Positions 5,825 through 9,289 of a stretch of DNA of 9,289 nucleotides are shown here, piece after piece. The notes under the pieces were generated by a model that made no database searches, had not been told where the DNA came from, and worked only from the letters and a program-made list of their open reading frames with translations. The stretch is from NCBI GenBank assembly GCA_947305445.1, contig CAMZDU010000025.1, positions 1-9,289 of the forward strand, written 5' to 3'. The stretch comes from an uncultured Selenomonadales bacterium. Its GTDB lineage: Bacteria > Bacillota > Negativicutes > Selenomonadales > Selenomonadaceae. Within the stretch, counting starts at the first letter, position 1, and every line of letters starts with the position of its first letter. Both the position numbers and the translations under genes were made by a program.

Positions 5825-6169
5825 ATGGCGATTATTGCACCGAATACGATTTCAGCCGTAAACAAAGCCGGCGGCAAAGGCGAAATTTTTATCACGCACC
5901 TTCTCACGCCTGCGGAAATGGTCGGCAAGTGTGAAATGTTCGCGTCCGTCAGAATTCCCGTCGGCGCATCATTGGGCGTACACCGTCACGTGGGCAACAA
6001 CGAGACTTATCACCTGCTTAAAGGCGTCGCGACTTATACCGACAACGACAAAACTTACACGGTCAAGGCGGGCGACACCACCTATTGTGCGGACGGCGAC
6101 ACGCACGGCATTGAAAATATCGGCGACGAAGATTTGATTTTTATCGCGCTCATAATCAGTACGAAGTAA
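5825..6169 (+). CDS. Small single-domain cupin (Cupin_2 type)
   Basis: This 114-residue single beta-barrel cupin has cupin motif 1, with the metal ligands in GVHRHVGNNETYHLLKG (His52, His54, Glu59, His63), and motif 2, with GDTTYCADGDTHGIENIG, where His94 would complete the metal site. Cupins of this size include sugar isomerases, dioxygenases and ligand sensors, so the reaction cannot be assigned. A perfect AAGGAGG (5811-5817) lies 7 bases before ATG 5825, predicting strong translation. It follows the response regulator closely and is ended by the terminator at 6242-6277, so the two form a short operon. Confidence 0.88.
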   Translation: MAIIAPNTISAVNKAGGKGEIFITHLLTPAEMVGKCEMFASVRIPVGASLGVHRHVGNNETYHLLKGVATYTDNDKTYTVKAGDTTYCADGDTHGIENIGDEDLIFIALIISTK

Positions 6170-6241
6170 TTATTTTGTACGAAACTCATTCGTCGTGGGG
6201 GTGCGCTCGAAAGTCGAATTCGTCAACAGACTTTTGACGAC

Positions 6242-6277
6242 AATCCCTCGGACTCAACTCCGAGGGATTATTTTATT
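6242..6277 (+). terminator. Rho-independent terminator after the cupin gene
   Basis: A perfect 10-bp stem AATCCCTCGG (6242-6251) with CCGAGGGATT (6260-6269) and an 8-base loop is followed by ATTATTTTATT. Just upstream, CGTCAA (6221-6226) and TTGACG (6234-6239) form a second small hairpin. It separates the regulator-cupin pair from trkH. Confidence 0.85.
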
Positions 6278-6313
6278 ATGCGGTCATAATTTTTTACGCG
6301 AGGTGAACGGCAA

Positions 6314-7774
6314 ATGAATCGTCGAATCGTGTCGGGCTTGCTCGGATATTTGACGCTGTTTTGCGGCGCGGCGATGATTCCGCCGTTTATCCTCGCGGCG
6401 ACGGCCGAAGAGTTTAACGGGGCGGCGGCATTCCTGCTGGCGATTTTTTTATGCTTGGCGACGACATTCGAGCTGGAGCGTTTCGGCGGACTGCAGGGCA
6501 AAGACAACGTCGGTATCCGCGAAGGCATAGCCGTCACGGGGCTGGGCTGGTTGCTTATCTCAATACTCGGCCTCGTGCCGTACTTCGCGGGCGGTTATTT
6601 GAATTTGCTGGACAGTATGGTCGAATCGTTCTCCGGTTTCAGCGGGACGGGCGCGACGGTTATTGAGGACGTGGAAATTTTGCCGCGAAGTATTTTGCTC
6701 TGGCGCAGTCTGTCGAATTGGGTCGGCGGGCTGGGTATTGTCGTAATCTTTATGGCGATTATGCCGCAATTCGGACGCGGTGCAATGTTCATTCTTAAAG
6801 CCGAAACGACCGGCCCGACCAAAGATCGTCAAATGCCGCGTATCCGCGACAACGCCAAGGCATTGTTTTCCATTTACGTGCTGTTGACGATTTTTTGCGC
6901 GGTCGCTTACTGTATGTGCGGGCTTGAGCCGTTTGCGGCGATTAATCACGCAATGACGACGATTGCCACGGGTGGCTACGGAATTTACAACGGCACCGTC
7001 GGCGAATACGGTAACGCGTATCTGGAATATAGCATGGCGTTTTTTATGATTGTGTCGAGCGGCAGCTTTGCAATGTACGTCGTGGCCTGTCGAAAAGGTC
7101 CGGGCGTTATCTTAAAGAACACGGAGTTTCGCACGTACCTTATGATAATTGCCGTGGCGACAATCACAATAGCATTGGATTTGATTTTGGAAATGCGGGT
7201 TCAAAAGGAGGAGGCGATTCGTGCGGCAATCTTCCACGTTGCCAGCTTGAGTTCGACGACAGGATTTGTGTCGCACGACTTCGACACCTACCCGCCGCTC
7301 AGCAAAGCTTTCCTGATGATGATGATGTTCCTGGGCGGGTGCGCAGGCTCCACGGCCGGCGGACTCAAGGTCGCACGAATAATTTTGCTGTTCAAATTCG
7401 TCGGGCTTATCGTCCGTCAAAAACTTCACCCGAATTTAATCAGCAACGTGACGCTTAGCGGTTGTCCCATTGACGAGGACGTTGTCTATGGCGCGGCAAA
7501 ATTTTTCTTTGCGGTGGTGATGCTGGACGTGATGTTCGCGGCGGTGATGATGTTCGACGGCATTGACTTCGTGAACTCTATCAGCGTGAGCGTCTCGACG
7601 ATGGCCAGCGTCGGTCCCGGCTTCGGGATTGAGGGCGCGACGAGTACTTACGCCCTGTTGCCGAGCTTCAGCAAATTTTGCGCGTGCGGATTCATGTTTC
7701 TCAGCCGCCTGGAAATTTTTACGGTGCTCGCGCTGTTCAGTCCGAGCTTCTGGCACAAGTCTAAGAACTGGTGA
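6314..7774 (+). CDS. trkH: TrkH-type potassium uptake channel subunit
   Basis: This 486-residue polytopic inner-membrane protein of the Trk/Ktr/HKT superfamily forms the K+ (or Na+) conducting pore. The four pore loops are visible: SGFSGTGAT (107-115), TTIATGGYG (215-223), SSTTGF (313-318) and ASVGPGFG (431-438). They are accompanied by the conserved RSLSNWVGGLGIVV (131-144) and GGCAGSTAGGLKVAR (341-355). The length fits TrkH rather than the shorter KtrB. TrkH normally needs a cytosolic TrkA/KtrA-type NAD/ATP-binding regulator, which is not encoded in this window. ATG 6314 is preceded by AGGTGA (6301-6306). The gene stands alone between a terminator and the downstream cyclic-di-GMP gene (gap 129 bases), so it may be transcribed separately. 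Confidence 0.93.
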   Translation: MNRRIVSGLLGYLTLFCGAAMIPPFILAATAEEFNGAAAFLLAIFLCLATTFELERFGGLQGKDNVGIREGIAVTGLGWLLISILGLVPYFAGGYLNLLDSMVESFSGFSGTGATVIEDVEILPRSILLWRSLSNWVGGLGIVVIFMAIMPQFGRGAMFILKAETTGPTKDRQMPRIRDNAKALFSIYVLLTIFCAVAYCMCGLEPFAAINHAMTTIATGGYGIYNGTVGEYGNAYLEYSMAFFMIVSSGSFAMYVVACRKGPGVILKNTEFRTYLMIIAVATITIALDLILEMRVQKEEAIRAAIFHVASLSSTTGFVSHDFDTYPPLSKAFLMMMMFLGGCAGSTAGGLKVARIILLFKFVGLIVRQKLHPNLISNVTLSGCPIDEDVVYGAAKFFFAVVMLDVMFAAVMMFDGIDFVNSISVSVSTMASVGPGFGIEGATSTYALLPSFSKFCACGFMFLSRLEIFTVLALFSPSFWHKSKNW

Positions 7775-7903
7775 CGCATTCCATAATCGTACAGAAATTT
7801 TTGCGGCCGGCAGGTTTGATTAAAAATTTTGCAGGAAGTTTTGCCGCCGCGTCGAATTCGCACTGACAGAAATAAGTGCGATAAATTCAAGAGGAAGATG
7901 ACA

Positions 7904-9289
7904 ATGAGTACAAATTTATTTCAACTCGGCGAGGACTCTCCGTTGAGCCGAATCAGAACTTATTTTGAAGCCCTGCAAAATTCTGTGGACGAATACCTCT
8001 TCGCCATGGACATGAGCACGCGGCAAGTCATGTTGTCGAAAAATTTTCTGCGCGACTTCAACTTTCCCGATGTGGTCGTAGAAGATTTTGCCGCGCTGTT
8101 GACGCCGTTCGTGTGGCACGACGACCGCGAAATTTTGGAGTCGGCGATAAACGAGCTGGAAACGGCGACACCAGGCGTAGAGATTTTCGGCGAATTCCGA
8201 CTGCTAAACCGCAACGGCGAATACGGCTGGGTCTCATTGCGCATGACGGCCGGCGCGGACGAATTCGGTCAACCCGAACTTGTCGCGGGTGTGATTGCTC
8301 GCATGGACGTGAAACTTAAGGCGGATCACATCACGGGCTTGTTGAATCGAAATTCCTTCCACGTCGCGTTGATGAAGGAGCTGAACAGCTCGCCCGATGC
8401 TCACGGCGCGGTGATTTTAATCGGCCTGGACAAGTTCCAGTTAATCAACGAGACTTAGGGCTACGAATTCAGCGACAATGCTCTGCGACTGCTCGCCCAA
8501 GACATCTCAATCGTCTTGCCGCTTGATTTCCGCCTCTACAAGCTCGACAACGACATGTTCGCCTTCTTCGTGTCGGAAGTTTATCCCGAAGAGATTGAAA
8601 TTATTTTCTCCAGCATTCAGCTTTGCATGCGCGAGATTCGCAACATTGACGACACGATTTATTGTACGGCTTCGGCGGGCACGGCCTTTTATCCCGAAGA
8701 TGCCGACGACGTAATCACTTTGACACGCTATGCAGAAGTCGCGCTGGAGTTTGCCCGCCAGAAGGGCAAAGACCAAATCGCATTCTTCGACAGCGATTTT
8801 TACGAGCGTTGGCGTTACGATTTGGGCATGCAAAATCTTATGCAAAATTCCATTGCCCGCGGTTGCGAAGACTTCTTCCTGTGTTATCAGCCGCAGATTG
8901 ACGCAAAGACCGGCAAACTTCTCGGCGCGGAAGCTCTGTTGCGTTGGTACGACCGTGACGGCTCCGTCGTCGCGCCGATGCAATTCATTCCCCTGCTTGA
9001 AAAGTCGCGCATGATAATTCCCGTCGGTCACTGGATAATTGAAAACGCCATCAAGACCGCCAAGAGTTGGCACAAGTTCATGCCGAATTTTGAAATCAGC
9101 GTGAACATCTCGCTTTATCAGCTGGAGGAGCACACGCTCTATGATTTCGTGAAAGATTGCATTGAACGCTATCAGATTGACCCGCACACGATTGTTTTCG
9201 AGCTGACGGAAAGTCACAACGTCTACGACTGGGAATTCGTCAACAAACAGTTCCAGGCGTTCCACGACTTGGGCATAAAAATTTCCATG
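7904..9289 (+). pseudogene. PAS-GGDEF-EAL cyclic-di-GMP protein with in-frame TAG, runs off the window
   Basis: A PAS-like sensor domain (about residues 22-138) is followed by a GGDEF domain (from DHITGLLNR, about 141-298) and an EAL domain (from about 325 to the edge), the standard layout of c-di-GMP signalling proteins. In-frame TAG at 8456-8458 (codon 185) interrupts the segment DKFQLINET*GYEFSDNALR. From 8459 to 9289 the same frame is open for 277 codons with uninterrupted homology. The GGDEF motif reads DNDMF (215-219), so cyclase activity is unlikely. EAL is intact (Glu343 in GAEALLRW), with VNIS (400-403) and FELTES (432-437), consistent with a phosphodiesterase. Start ATG 7904 has GAGGA 8 bases upstream; ATG 7898 is too close to it. 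The stop may be a nonsense mutation, a sequencing error or a read-through codon. The C-terminus is outside the window. Confidence 0.85.

Noticed and set aside
7775..7903. Regulatory element between trkH and the c-di-GMP gene
   Set aside because: Only short weak motifs are visible (a 5-bp GCACT/AGTGC stem near 7860-7879 and a repeated TTTTGC), not enough to call a terminator or promoter.
8507..9265. Long open frame of 252 codons on the minus strand
   Set aside because: It lies antisense to the EAL-encoding frame, whose protein matches a known family motif by motif. The minus-strand translation shows no recognisable domain and no ribosome binding site.

Overview
The window looks like a chromosomal stretch of a moderately GC-rich (roughly 50%) bacterium with strong Shine-Dalgarno sequences, occasional TTG starts and Bacillota-type housekeeping genes. 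A Negativicutes/Selenomonadales-like host is my best guess, but this is inference from protein style and codon habits, not a placement. Most of the window is ordinary core genome. I found no clear new defence, secretion or biosynthetic system. The unusual points are two damaged genes and one hairpin-rich intergenic region.

Left block (1-2553, + strand): the window opens with about 60 bp that look like the right end of an IS3-type insertion sequence. It abuts a Sir2-family deacylase that has lost its N-terminal NAD-binding segment. Four bases downstream is a DUF6056-like polytopic membrane protein with a TTG start, then a HIT-family nucleotide hydrolase, closed by a hairpin and T-run.

Second block (2555-4888, - strand): a DapL-like PLP aminotransferase is followed by recF, joined by an ATGA stop/start overlap. 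The aminotransferase start is revised to an internal TTG with a good ribosome binding site and a recognisable promoter. Lying away from dnaA/dnaN is unusual for recF.

Intergenic region (4822-5190): about 370 bp with no convincing protein gene but several hairpins, a possible 32-codon minus-strand ORF, a T-tailed minus-strand terminator, a 14-bp perfect A/T-rich palindrome, and a strong promoter for the tRNA-Ser(UGA) gene at 5191-5279. Part of it resembles the hairpin that follows tnpB in IS200/IS605-type elements. After the tRNA there is an inverted repeat built from AATTAGG heptamers.

Right block (5384-9289, + strand): a stand-alone CheY-like response regulator and a small cupin end at a strong terminator. 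They are followed by a TrkH-type potassium transporter subunit and a PAS-GGDEF-EAL cyclic-di-GMP protein that runs off the window. That last gene has an in-frame TAG inside its GGDEF domain. Its reading frame continues cleanly for 277 codons after the stop, and its GGDEF motif is degenerate while the EAL motif is intact.
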